Source: Rodentibacter sp901420285 (GTDB taxonomy: Bacteria > Pseudomonadota > Gammaproteobacteria > Enterobacterales > Pasteurellaceae). From it: a stretch of DNA of 64,000 nucleotides. Below are positions 7,398 through 15,493 of the stretch, piece after piece. The position numbers were made by a program, and so were the translations under genes. Below the pieces are notes generated by a model. The model ran no database searches and was not told where the DNA came from. It saw only the letters and a list, made by a program, of their open reading frames with translations. The stretch spans positions 930,001-994,000 of the forward strand of contig NZ_CP162010.1 of the NCBI RefSeq assembly GCF_041734645.1, given 5' to 3'. Each line of letters starts with the position of its first letter. The stretch's first letter is position 1.

Positions 7398-8095
7398 CGT
7401 TTTCTTCCCTGTGGTTGCATACGGAAGATATTAAAATGCTTTTCCCAAGGTACAGTAGTGATGTCTAAAGGATGACATAGTTTTTGTTCCAAATATTCTA
7501 CAAATTGTTTTTTTATCGCACTTTTATGGTCAATATCAGTTCGGTTCTTATAAGCGATAGCCCCGACTAATAAATCACAAAGTTGAATAATTTGTACCTG
7601 ATAAGATTGCACGATTGTAACTTCTGCTTTTAAATCCCAGTTTGTACCATTTTGTAATACTTCGCATAATTTCTTAGATTTATCTGCACCCAATGTATCC
7701 ATATAATCTAAATAAATACGGTAAATATTTTTTTTCTCTAAGAAATCTCGTACTGTGTAATAGAGTACTTTATAGTAAAAATTATTGTGTGAGCCTTCAT
7801 TGAAGATTTTGTGATTTAAAGACTTTTTATTCATTACGACAGTCGTTTTAAAATGAATTTCTTCATTATCTAAAACGAGATCAATTAGATCGCGGTAGAG
7901 ATTCCACTGTTGCTTATTTAGCTTACTCCATTTTAGTTCCGGTAAGTAATTGTGTTTATGTCTCAATGCTTTAATTGATTTACTTAACTCAATTGCTTTT
8001 TCTGCAGAACAATGAATTGCTCCAATTGCCATAATATCAGATCCATCATGTTCTAAATGACAACTTTCATCACAGAATATTTTATAAATAGCCAT
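7391..8095 (-). CDS. DUF3800-family protein embedded in the R-M operon
   Basis: 234 residues with DUF3800 hallmarks: an N-terminal strand with DES (9-11), ELKW (53-56), IYLDYMD (127-133) and QIIQLCDLLVGA (168-179). The acidic residues on successive strands suggest an RNase H-like metal-binding fold, but the family's biochemical role is not established to my knowledge. It starts 17 bases after the hsdM stop and overlaps the next gene by 7 bases. Such genes are common on mobile elements. The position between hsdM and hsdS is unusual and points to a passenger inserted into a complete R-M operon. Confidence 0.75.
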   Translation of the reverse strand: MAIYKIFCDESCHLEHDGSDIMAIGAIHCSAEKAIELSKSIKALRHKHNYLPELKWSKLNKQQWNLYRDLIDLVLDNEEIHFKTTVVMNKKSLNHKIFNEGSHNNFYYKVLYYTVRDFLEKKNIYRIYLDYMDTLGADKSKKLCEVLQNGTNWDLKAEVTIVQSYQVQIIQLCDLLVGAIAYKNRTDIDHKSAIKKQFVEYLEQKLCHPLDITTVPWEKHFNIFRMQPQGRKRC

Positions 8096-8112
8096 TCTAT
8101 TTCCTTATCTAA

Positions 8113-9657
8113 TTATTGATCAATCTCCGCCACAATCTTGTCAATTTCCGCGCGCAAGCGGTTAATATTAGCAACGGTTTGTTTAATTTCTGCGTTGAGT
8201 TTATCGATATCAATGACTTCTCGGGTGTCTTTTTGCTCCACATAAGAACTCACCGCAAGGTTGTATTCATTGTTGACGATTTCTTCAAAGGACACGGATT
8301 TGGCTAGATGCGGCACATCTTCTTTATCGGCAAACAGTTTGAGAATTTGCTCAATATGTTCCTCTTCCAAAATATTGTTATTAGTGGCGGATTTAAATAA
8401 ACCGCTGGCATCAATAAATTGGGTTTGAGTATTGGGTTTATGTTTGGAAAGCACCAAAATATTCACTGCAATACTGGTGCCGAAAAAGAGATTGGGCGCT
8501 AAGGCAATCACCGTTTCTACATAGTTATTATCCACCAAATATTGACGAATTTTTTGTTCGGCACCGCCGCGATAAAAAATGCCGGGGAAGGAGACAATCG
8601 CCGCGCGGCCTTTTGCTGAAAGATAACTTAACGCATGCAAAATAAAGGCAAAGTCCGCTTTGGATTTTGGCGCAAGTACACCGGCAGGGGCGAATCGTTC
8701 ATCGTTAATTAGCGTTGGGTCGTCAGAGCCAATCCATTTCACGGAGTAAGGCGGATTAGAGACAATAGCATCGAAGGGTTTATCATCACCAAATTGCGGA
8801 TTCATTAAGGTGTTGCCAAGGGCGATATCAAACTTGTCGTAGTTGATGTTATGCAAAAACATATTCATACGGGCAAGGTTGTAAGTGGTGTGATTAATTT
8901 CCTGCCCGAAGAATCCTTCTTCGATGATGTGTTCATCAAATGGTTTTTTCGCTTGCAATAATAAAGACCCCGAACCCGCCGCAGGGTCGTAAATTTTATT
9001 GACCTTATCTTGTCCATATAAAGCCAGTCGAGCAATTAGCTTGGAAACGCATTGTGGTGTAAAGAACTCACCACCCGATTTACCGGCATTAGCGGCATAG
9101 TTGGAAATTAAAAATTCGTAAGCATCGCCGAATAAATCGATATGATTATCTTCAAAGTCACCAAAATCTAACTCGGCAACGCCTTTTAATACAGCGGCTA
9201 GACGGCTGTTTTTATCGGCAACGGTATTGCCCAATCGGTTACTAGTGGTATCAAAATCAGCAAATAAGCCTTTGATATCCTGTTCGGAAGGGTAGCCAGT
9301 AGCGGAGTTTTCGATATCTGTAAAAATGCTTTTTAGATCTGTATTTAAATTCGGATTAGTGTTGGCTGTCGCCACGACATTTTTAAATAATTGGCTTGGG
9401 TAAATAAAATAACCCTTGGTTTTTACCGCATCTGCTTTAATTTCTGGCGTGATGATGTCATCAGATAAGCCAGCATAGTTCACGCTTTTATCACCACCTT
9501 CAATATAATTAGCAAAGTTTTCGCTAATAAAGCGGTAGAAAAGTGTACCCAAAACATACTGCTTAAAATCCCAACCATCAACAGCGCCCCGGACATCATT
9601 AGCGATTTGCCAAATACGGCGTTGAAGCTCTTCTCGTTGTTGCATTGCTACTACCAT
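8113..9657 (-). CDS. hsdM: Type IC adenine-N6 DNA methyltransferase subunit HsdM
   Basis: 514 residues, very close in pattern to M.EcoR124I/EcoprrI (RIWQIANDVRGAVDGWDFKQ near the start). The SAM-binding motif is DPAAGSG (224-230) and the catalytic motif NPPY (301-304). The C-terminal coiled coil (LNAEIKQTVANINRLRAEI) contacts HsdS. It pairs with HsdS to methylate adenine in the split target. The start at 9657 follows a GGAG ribosome binding site five bases upstream. It is the first gene of the island, 124 bases downstream of trpG and on the same strand, so transcription from the trp promoter could reach it unless the palindrome at 9717-9779 stops it. Confidence 0.95.
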   Translation of the reverse strand: MVVAMQQREELQRRIWQIANDVRGAVDGWDFKQYVLGTLFYRFISENFANYIEGGDKSVNYAGLSDDIITPEIKADAVKTKGYFIYPSQLFKNVVATANTNPNLNTDLKSIFTDIENSATGYPSEQDIKGLFADFDTTSNRLGNTVADKNSRLAAVLKGVAELDFGDFEDNHIDLFGDAYEFLISNYAANAGKSGGEFFTPQCVSKLIARLALYGQDKVNKIYDPAAGSGSLLLQAKKPFDEHIIEEGFFGQEINHTTYNLARMNMFLHNINYDKFDIALGNTLMNPQFGDDKPFDAIVSNPPYSVKWIGSDDPTLINDERFAPAGVLAPKSKADFAFILHALSYLSAKGRAAIVSFPGIFYRGGAEQKIRQYLVDNNYVETVIALAPNLFFGTSIAVNILVLSKHKPNTQTQFIDASGLFKSATNNNILEEEHIEQILKLFADKEDVPHLAKSVSFEEIVNNEYNLAVSSYVEQKDTREVIDIDKLNAEIKQTVANINRLRAEIDKIVAEIDQ

Positions 9658-9716
9658 AAAATCTCCGTAAAAGTTGTTTGCATTATTTTAGCATTTTTAT
9701 CAATAGGTTATTATTC

Positions 9717-9779
9717 GTAGGGCGGACTTTAGTCCGCCGCTGTTATCGATTATTTTCGGCGGAATTTAGTCCGCCCTAC
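9717..9779. repeat. REP-like double palindrome, copy C, at the trpG-island junction
   Basis: GTAGG, arm GCGGACTTTAGTCCGC, about 20 bases, arm GCGGAATTTAGTCCGC, CCTAC. It has the same architecture as copies A and B with different arm bases (GGCGGA in place of GGTGGG). It lies between the trpG stop and the hsdM start, at the edge of the inserted island. As a hairpin it could terminate or attenuate trp transcription. Confidence 0.8.
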
Positions 9780-9781
9780 AT

Positions 9782-10363
9782 TTATCTATTCAACAACCAC
9801 TCAATCGATTGTTGCAATAACTGCGATCCTTGCACGGTTAAAATGCTTTCCGGGTGGAATTGGAAGGCGCAGATCGGTAATTCACGGTGGCGGATTGCCA
9901 TAATAATGCCGTTGTATTCTGCGTTGACGATAAATTCCGGCGGTAAGTCTTGCCCCATTAGGGAATGATAACGCGCCACCGGCATTGGGTTGGCAAGATC
10001 TTTAAACATGGCTTCGCCGTCGTGTGTGATTCGGGATACTTTACCGTGTAGCACTTCACCGGCGTGTACCACTTTGCCACCAAAGGCTTGAATTAAGGCT
10101 TGGTGACCTAAGCAAATGCCGACAATCGGTACCTGATTTTTCAAACGTTCAATCAACGGCAATAAAATCCCCGCTTCTGCCGGCGTGCCGGGGCCGGGGG
10201 AGAGCGCGAGCACGGTGTCAGGCGTGTTCAATGCGGTGCTCACGAGCTGATCCAAATCGCAGTCGTTGCGGTAAATTTTCACGCTGTGCCCCAACACACG
10301 GAATTGATCCACAAGATTGTAAGTAAAGGAATCAAAGTTATCTAAAAAAAGAATATTTGCCAT
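9782..10363 (-). CDS. trpG: Anthranilate synthase glutamine amidotransferase component
   Basis: 193 residues, class I glutamine amidotransferase. It starts ANILFLDNFDSFTYNLVDQ, has the oxyanion and nucleophile motifs SPGPGTP and GICLGHQ (catalytic Cys), and ends with FQFHPES (catalytic His and Glu). It supplies ammonia to TrpE for anthranilate formation. It lies 12 bases downstream of trpE, so it serves as TrpG, though similar proteins also act as PabA. A TTCAATGCGGTGCT motif lies inside it at 10227-10240, encoding STALN on the coding strand. Confidence 0.93.
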   Translation of the reverse strand: MANILFLDNFDSFTYNLVDQFRVLGHSVKIYRNDCDLDQLVSTALNTPDTVLALSPGPGTPAEAGILLPLIERLKNQVPIVGICLGHQALIQAFGGKVVHAGEVLHGKVSRITHDGEAMFKDLANPMPVARYHSLMGQDLPPEFIVNAEYNGIIMAIRHRELPICAFQFHPESILTVQGSQLLQQSIEWLLNR

Positions 10364-10375
10364 AATTTGCCTTCC

Positions 10376-11935
10376 TTATTTTGCTTGTGTATTGATTTGA
10401 CGAATGGCTTTTAATACCGCAGCGGCTTTGTGGCGGGTTTCGTCCGCTTCCATTTGCGGATCGGAATCCAATACTTCACCACAACCCGCTTGCACATGCG
10501 CAATGCCATTTTGCACAAAGGCAGAACGAATGACGATACAGGTATCAAAACGCCCGTCGGATGTGAGATAACCCACGGCGCCGCCGTAGCTATGGCGTTT
10601 TTGTTGCTCAAACTGATAAATTAACTGCATGGCTTTGATTTTCGGTGCGCCGGTAAGCGTTCCCATATTCATACAGGCTTGATAAGCGTGAAGGGCATCT
10701 AATTCAGGGCGAAGTTTGCCGATTACGCGTGAAACCAAGTGCATAATGTGCGAATAGCGATCCACCTGCATTAATTCAGCGACTTTACGCGTACCGCTTT
10801 GGCATACGCGCGCGATGTCGTTACGCGCCAAATCCACCAACATCAAATGTTCTGCCTGTTCTTTGTGATCAAGACGAAGTTCAAGTTCTAAACGGGCATC
10901 GAGTTCCGCATCAATATTGCCATGAGCATCAAAACCACGCGGTCGAGAGCCGGCAATCGGGTAGATTTCTAATTGACGATTTTCAGGCGCATATTTGAGC
11001 GCACTTTCAGGTGAGGCGCCAAACAAAATAAATTCTTCATCGTTCATATAGAACATATAAGGGCTTGGGTTATTTTGTTTAAGTTGCGCGTAACTTGCGA
11101 GCGCATTCGGGCAGGCAAGAGAGAAACGGCGCGACGGCACAATTTGGAACACATCGCCAATATTAATATGATGTTTTAAGGCTTTCACAATGCCGGTAAA
11201 TTCCGGATCGTCAAAATTGGTTTTCACTTCATCGCTGGCGGATTTAATGGAAAGCACATTGTCGATATTTTTTAAATTTTGTGCGATGGAAAGGGCGGTT
11301 TTTGCCACATTCACTTGTTCTTCTTGCGCAAAGCAAAAACTTTTTAGCGTGGCTTGTTGGCTTTGGTGATCAATCGTAATGAGATGTTCGGCAAGATAAA
11401 AACTGTAATCCGGGCAATGAATGCCATCGTCTTTTAAGGCAATCCCGTTCATCGGAATAAAATTGGCGACCAAATCATAAGCAAACAAACCGCCTAAGAA
11501 TACCGGTGTTTGACTGTGTTGATAAAGATTGGAAATCACACGCAAACCGTCAAAAATTGTCGCAGATTGGAGTTTGCTGTCTTCGTCTAATTGATTATCC
11601 AGCGGTGCAAAATCCACAGAAAATTTATCGTCAAAATTGACCGCACTTTCACTGCCTTTTGACTGCGTAAGTGCGGTTAAAATCGGCTGGATTTCTTTTA
11701 ACACTTGTTTGCCATTGGCATTTAAGGCTTTAAATGTGACGTTGTTGCCTAAACAGGTGATTTTTACTGCGGCGTTAATTAAGATTAGACTTTGTAAACT
11801 GTTTTTACTGCCGATTTCAGCGGAGTCGAGGAGGAGCGTATTGGGATGATTGCAAAGGGTGTTAAAAATTGCGGTGGTATCTGCATGGTAAGGAACCGGT
11901 TGCGTGGTCACCGCAATAAAAGCATGATGTGACAT
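10376..11935 (-). CDS. trpE: Anthranilate synthase component I
   Basis: 519 residues, the chorismate-binding subunit that makes anthranilate. The C-terminal half holds the chorismate enzyme motifs (FQIVPSRRF, IYPIAGSRPRG, DLARNDIARVC, GTLTGAPKIKAM, AGCGEVLDSDP). The N-terminal feedback site motif LLES-x10-S appears as LLDS-x10-S (LLDSAEIGSKNSLQS), a conservative Glu-to-Asp change, so tryptophan inhibition is expected. First gene of the trp operon, preceded by a TrpR-type operator. It contains two uptake signals, at 11640-11648 and 11669-11677. Confidence 0.95.
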   Translation of the reverse strand: MSHHAFIAVTTQPVPYHADTTAIFNTLCNHPNTLLLDSAEIGSKNSLQSLILINAAVKITCLGNNVTFKALNANGKQVLKEIQPILTALTQSKGSESAVNFDDKFSVDFAPLDNQLDEDSKLQSATIFDGLRVISNLYQHSQTPVFLGGLFAYDLVANFIPMNGIALKDDGIHCPDYSFYLAEHLITIDHQSQQATLKSFCFAQEEQVNVAKTALSIAQNLKNIDNVLSIKSASDEVKTNFDDPEFTGIVKALKHHINIGDVFQIVPSRRFSLACPNALASYAQLKQNNPSPYMFYMNDEEFILFGASPESALKYAPENRQLEIYPIAGSRPRGFDAHGNIDAELDARLELELRLDHKEQAEHLMLVDLARNDIARVCQSGTRKVAELMQVDRYSHIMHLVSRVIGKLRPELDALHAYQACMNMGTLTGAPKIKAMQLIYQFEQQKRHSYGGAVGYLTSDGRFDTCIVIRSAFVQNGIAHVQAGCGEVLDSDPQMEADETRHKAAAVLKAIRQINTQAK

Positions 11936-11960
11936 AATGAAATCCTTTTTTGAAATTTTG

Positions 11961-11994
11961 TACTATTAGACTAGTACAGAAAAAATAAGTCAAG
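11961..11994 (-). promoter_or_regulatory. trpE promoter overlapped by a TrpR operator
   Basis: On the minus strand, a -35 box TTGACT (11994-11989), a 17-base spacer and a -10 box TCTAAT (11971-11966). The 18-base near-palindrome GTACTATTAGACTAGTAC at 11961-11978 covers the -10 and matches the TrpR consensus GTACTAGTTAACTAGTAC at most positions. The start codon follows within about 30 bases, leaving no room for a leader peptide and attenuator. Confidence 0.8.
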
Positions 11995-12051
11995 CGGATT
12001 TTCAAAATTTAAAAATAAAGCCATCATAAGGATGGCTTTGCGATAAAGAGA

Positions 12052-12636
12052 TTAAAGTGAACGGATAATATCGTTGATTTCCACTTTAGCGAGATGAATG
12101 GCCTTCTCAATTGCTTCGGCACCGAAGCCAATACCTTGCGCATAGACAAATTGCACGTCCGTAATGCCCACAAAGCCTAAAATCGCTTTCATGTATTGAG
12201 TAACGATATTTTTTTCATCATATAAGCCTCCGAATGTACATAACACAATGGCCTTTTTGCCTTTTAATAAACCTTGAGGGCCATTTTCAGTATATTGAAA
12301 GGTTACACGCGGGCGTGCGATAAAATCGAAATAAGCTTTTAATTGTGTCGGGATATTTAAGTTGTACATCGGTGCACCGATTACAACGACATTTGCCGTT
12401 TTTAATTCGGTGACGAGTTCGTCAGAAAGCGCAAGAAGTTGTTTTTCTTCATTAGTTTTTGGTTCACCGCGTACGGCTGTTGTCGCCGTTGCATCAAATT
12501 GTGGTAATTGGTTTTGTGCTAAATCACGTACTACGATGTTATTGCCTTGTAATTTTTCGATAGCATAATCGGCTAATTTGTTGCTTTGAGAATTGTCCGC
12601 AAGAATACTGGATTTTAAGACTAATACGTTGCTCAT
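12052..12636 (-). CDS. azoR: FMN-dependent NADH:quinone oxidoreductase / azoreductase
   Basis: 194 residues, flavodoxin-like AzoR (AcpD) family. It starts with VLVLKSSILADNSQSNKLAD (FMN phosphate-binding loop), has APMYNLNIPTQLKAYFD (near 100-117) and CTFGGLYDE. It reduces quinones and azo compounds with NADH in the cytoplasm, probably protecting against electrophilic quinones. Monocistronic, 57 bases downstream of the end of the trp promoter region and on the same strand, with its own AAGGAAA ribosome binding site. Confidence 0.9.
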   Translation of the reverse strand: MSNVLVLKSSILADNSQSNKLADYAIEKLQGNNIVVRDLAQNQLPQFDATATTAVRGEPKTNEEKQLLALSDELVTELKTANVVVIGAPMYNLNIPTQLKAYFDFIARPRVTFQYTENGPQGLLKGKKAIVLCTFGGLYDEKNIVTQYMKAILGFVGITDVQFVYAQGIGFGAEAIEKAIHLAKVEINDIIRSL

Positions 12637-12888
12637 CTTGTTTCCTTTGAAATAATGGGGCGTAAAAAAGTGCGCTCATTCTAGCGATTATTTTTCAGAG
12701 ATAAAGTTTTATTTACGAAAAGTATTTTTTCGTTTTCGGAAAATATGCGCGCACGATTTAACAAGCCACACATTAAATGATAGAATTCGCGACCGCACTT
12801 TTATCCCGAGTTTTGCCGTTCAATAGTAGGAGCGAAGCGGATTCGGCGAAAAAGTACGGTTAGTTTTGTAAAATTTTTAAATGAACAC
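12637..12888. other. Divergent intergenic region between azoR and thrS
   Basis: About 250 bases without a gene. It should hold the promoters of both genes, but I could not pick confident -35/-10 pairs. A canonical uptake signal lies at 12792-12800. Confidence 0.5.
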
Positions 12889-12909
12889 GTCACCTTTCGT
12901 ATGGGTGAC
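12889..12909 (+). promoter_or_regulatory. tRNA-Thr anticodon-arm mimic in the thrS leader (putative autoregulatory operator)
   Basis: The stem GTCACC/GGTGAC encloses TTTCGTATG. With a U-G closing pair, the remaining seven-base loop is UUCGUAU. It has U at position 33, CGU at 34-36 and A at 37, exactly an anticodon loop of tRNA-Thr(CGU). It ends 9 bases upstream of the AAGGA ribosome binding site and 21 bases before the ATG. In E. coli, ThrRS represses its own translation by binding an anticodon-like hairpin in this position. Confidence 0.75.
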
Positions 12910-12930
12910 CACTGTATTAAGGAAAAAACA

Positions 12931-14862
12931 ATGCCAATTATTACTTTACCTGACGGTTCCCAACGTCAATTCGATCGTCCTGTTTCTGTGCTTGAAGTGG
13001 CGCAAGATATCGGAGCAGGCCTTGCCAAAGCAACCATTGCAGGCCGCGTAAACGGTGAACGCCGTGATGCGTGTGACATTATTGAGCAAGATGCCACTTT
13101 AGAAATTATTACCGCAAAAGATGAAGACGGTTTAGAAATTATCCGCCACTCTTGCGCACACTTGCTTGGTCACGCCATCAAACAATTATTCCCTGATGTG
13201 AAAATGGCAATCGGTCCAACGATTGAAAATGGTTTCTACTATGACGTGGATTTAGACCGCTCTTTAACCCAAGAAGATTTGGACGCGATCGAAAAACGCA
13301 TGTTGGAATTGGCGAAAACCAATTATGACGTGGTGAAGAAACGCGTCAGTTGGCAAGAAGCGCGTGATACCTTTGAAAAACGCGGTGAACCGTACAAAAT
13401 GGCGATTTTAGATGAAAACATCGAACGCACTGCAACGCCGGCGCTATATCATCACCAAGAATATATCGATATGTGCCGCGGCCCGCACGTACCTAATATG
13501 CGTTTTTGCCACCACTTTAAACTAATGAAAATTGCAGGTGCATACTGGCGTGGTGACAGTAAAAATAAAATGTTACAACGTATCTACGGTACAGCATGGG
13601 CAGATAAAAAACAATTAGCGGAATACTTACAACGCTTAGAAGAGGCCGCAAAACGTGATCATCGTAAAATCGGTAAAGCGTTAGATTTATACCATATGCA
13701 AGAAGAAGCGCCGGGTATGGTGTTCTGGCATAACGATGGTTGGACAATCTTCCGTGAATTGGAAACCTTCGTACGTACTAAATTAAAAGAATACGATTAT
13801 CAAGAAGTAAAAGGTCCGTTTATGATGGATCGCGTGTTATGGGAAAAAACCGGACACTGGCAAAACTACGGCGATTTGATGTTTACTACACAATCAGAAA
13901 ACCGTGAATATGCGATTAAACCAATGAACTGTCCGGGACACGTTCAAATCTTCAATCAAGGTTTGAAATCTTACCGTGATTTACCGATCCGTATGGCGGA
14001 ATTTGGCTCTTGCCATCGTAATGAGCCATCAGGTTCTTTGCATGGTTTAATGCGTGTACGTGGCTTCACTCAAGATGATGCCCACATTTTCTGTACTGAA
14101 GACCAAATTGAAAGCGAAGTAACCAGCTGTATTAAAATGGTTTACGACATTTATAGTACTTTTGGCTTCACCGATATTTACGTGAAACTTTCAACCCGTC
14201 CGGAAAAACGTATCGGTGCCGATGATATGTGGGATCGCGCGGAAGAAGGTTTGGCGAACGCGCTAAAACACAATGGTCTTGAATATGAAATTCAAGAGGG
14301 CGAAGGTGCCTTCTATGGCCCGAAAATTGAGTTTGCATTGCGTGATTGCTTAGGTCGTGAATGGCAATGCGGTACGGTACAATTAGACTTTGCCTTGCCG
14401 GGGCGTTTAGACGCAACCTATGTTGCGGAAGACAACAACCGCAAAACACCGGTGATGATTCACCGTGCAATTTTAGGTTCAATTGAACGCTTCATCGGTA
14501 TCATTACCGAAGAATACGCCGGTTTTTTCCCGGCCTGGTTAGCCCCGACTCAAGCAATCGTGATGAATATTACCGATAGCCAAGCAGACTATGTGCAAAA
14601 AGTGGTGAAAACCCTTTCTAATGCCGGTTTACGCGTAAAAGCGGATATTCGTAACGAAAAAGTGGGTTTCAAAATCCGTGAACACACCTTACGTCGCGTG
14701 CCCTATATGCTCGTTTGTGGGGACAAAGAAGTGGCGGAAGGCAAAATTGCCGTTCGTACTCGTAAAGGTACGGATTTAGGTACGTTTACGGTAGAAGAAT
14801 TTGCGGAAATCTTGAAAAATCAAGTTCGCAACCGGGAATTGAAATTGTTAAACGAAGAGTAA
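12931..14862 (+). CDS. thrS: Threonyl-tRNA synthetase
   Basis: 643 residues starting at the ATG at 12931 after AAGGA. A frame extension to 12901 would run through the leader hairpin and is rejected. The N-terminal TGS domain (1-62) is followed by the editing domain with HSCAH (73-77) and CRGPH. The class II catalytic core has MNCPGH (zinc Cys), RNEPSGSLHGLMRVRGF and PGRLDATYVAED, then the anticodon-binding domain. It charges tRNA-Thr and hydrolyses mischarged Ser-tRNA. Unlike E. coli it is not followed by infC. The likely regulation is the anticodon-mimic hairpin in its leader. Confidence 0.97.
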   Translation: MPIITLPDGSQRQFDRPVSVLEVAQDIGAGLAKATIAGRVNGERRDACDIIEQDATLEIITAKDEDGLEIIRHSCAHLLGHAIKQLFPDVKMAIGPTIENGFYYDVDLDRSLTQEDLDAIEKRMLELAKTNYDVVKKRVSWQEARDTFEKRGEPYKMAILDENIERTATPALYHHQEYIDMCRGPHVPNMRFCHHFKLMKIAGAYWRGDSKNKMLQRIYGTAWADKKQLAEYLQRLEEAAKRDHRKIGKALDLYHMQEEAPGMVFWHNDGWTIFRELETFVRTKLKEYDYQEVKGPFMMDRVLWEKTGHWQNYGDLMFTTQSENREYAIKPMNCPGHVQIFNQGLKSYRDLPIRMAEFGSCHRNEPSGSLHGLMRVRGFTQDDAHIFCTEDQIESEVTSCIKMVYDIYSTFGFTDIYVKLSTRPEKRIGADDMWDRAEEGLANALKHNGLEYEIQEGEGAFYGPKIEFALRDCLGREWQCGTVQLDFALPGRLDATYVAEDNNRKTPVMIHRAILGSIERFIGIITEEYAGFFPAWLAPTQAIVMNITDSQADYVQKVVKTLSNAGLRVKADIRNEKVGFKIREHTLRRVPYMLVCGDKEVAEGKIAVRTRKGTDLGTFTVEEFAEILKNQVRNRELKLLNEE

Positions 14863-14906
14863 AATTCTTCTTTCACTAGTGGTTTTAGCACCGCATTGAA
14901 GCATTG

Positions 14907-14933
14907 AAAAGGCTGGCTTTGCCAGCTTTTTTT
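14907..14933 (+). terminator. thrS terminator
   Basis: Hairpin GCTGGC-TTT-GCCAGC (14912-14926) followed by seven T residues, 45 bases after the thrS stop. A single AGCACCGCATTGAA motif (14887-14900) lies immediately before it. Confidence 0.85.
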
Positions 14934-14957
14934 CTTAATTAAAAAAAGTGACGGTCT

Positions 14958-14990
14958 CTTAAGAATTACTTAAGATTTATATTGTTTAAT
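14958..14990 (+). promoter_or_regulatory. QseB/PmrA-type box and promoter of ygiW-qseBC
   Basis: The direct repeat CTTAA-N6-CTTAA (14958-14973, 11-base period) is the PmrA/QseB-type half-site arrangement. A candidate -10 TTTAAT lies 11 bases downstream (14985-14990), so the repeat covers the -35 region, as in activator-dependent promoters. The qseB gene lies two genes on, fitting autoregulation as described for the Aggregatibacter ygiW-qseBC operon. Confidence 0.75.
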
Positions 14991-15055
14991 TCATCTCAAC
15001 AAAGCGATGGTGCTTTGATAAACCAACCTATTAACTTTTATTTAGAGGAAAATTT

Positions 15056-15424
15056 ATGAAAAAATTAACATTAGTGGCAATCTTGGCAATCACAACTTCA
15101 AGTGCATTTGCAGGTTTTAACGATAACACCGGTACTCAAGGCGGCTTCCAACAACCGGTCGCAGAAGTTATCAGCGTGAAACAAGCCTTATCCGCAAAAG
15201 ATAATTCAATGGTAACTTTAGTGGGAAATATCACTAAGCAAATTGATGATGACGAATATCTTTTCACCGATGGTTCCGAGCAAATTAAAATAGAAATCAA
15301 AAAACGCGTATGGAACGGCTTAAACGTTGGGCCGCAAGATAAAATCCGTATCAGTGGAAAATTAGATAACGAAGCCTTTGAGAAAGCAGAAGTTGAAGTG
15401 TATCGCTTAGAAAAAGCAAACTAA
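15056..15424 (+). CDS. ygiW: Periplasmic OB-fold stress protein YgiW
   Basis: 122 residues. The signal peptide (MKKLTLVAILAITTSSAFA) has a cleavage site after AFA. The remainder is a BOF/OB-fold domain (VTLVGNITKQIDDDEYLFTD, then IRISGKLDNEAFEKAEVEV) of the YgiW/YdeI family. Members are periplasmic and linked to stress tolerance and two-component signalling. First gene of the ygiW-qseB-qseC unit, under a QseB-type box. A terminator-like hairpin separates it from qseB. Confidence 0.88.
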   Translation: MKKLTLVAILAITTSSAFAGFNDNTGTQGGFQQPVAEVISVKQALSAKDNSMVTLVGNITKQIDDDEYLFTDGSEQIKIEIKKRVWNGLNVGPQDKIRISGKLDNEAFEKAEVEVYRLEKAN

Positions 15425-15431
15425 GATGAAA

Positions 15432-15465
15432 AATGGTGAGTATAATGCTCACCATTTTGTTTTTG
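15432..15465 (+). terminator. Intra-operon terminator/attenuator between ygiW and qseB
   Basis: Perfect 9-base stem AATGGTGAG...CTCACCATT with a 7-base loop, followed by TTGTTTTT, lying 8 bases after the ygiW stop. It probably lowers qseBC expression relative to ygiW. Confidence 0.75.
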
Positions 15466-15493
15466 GATTAACGAGTAAAGTACGATCGATATT

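Noticed and set aside
10411..10611. Short frames overlapping trpE, infB, mukB and dxs on the opposite or shifted frames.
   Set aside because: They have no ribosome binding sites or family features and lie within strongly conserved genes.
12901..12930. Upstream extension of thrS from the ATG at 12901.
   Set aside because: It lies in the loop of the leader hairpin, has no ribosome binding site and adds 10 residues absent from ThrRS. The ATG at 12931 fits.
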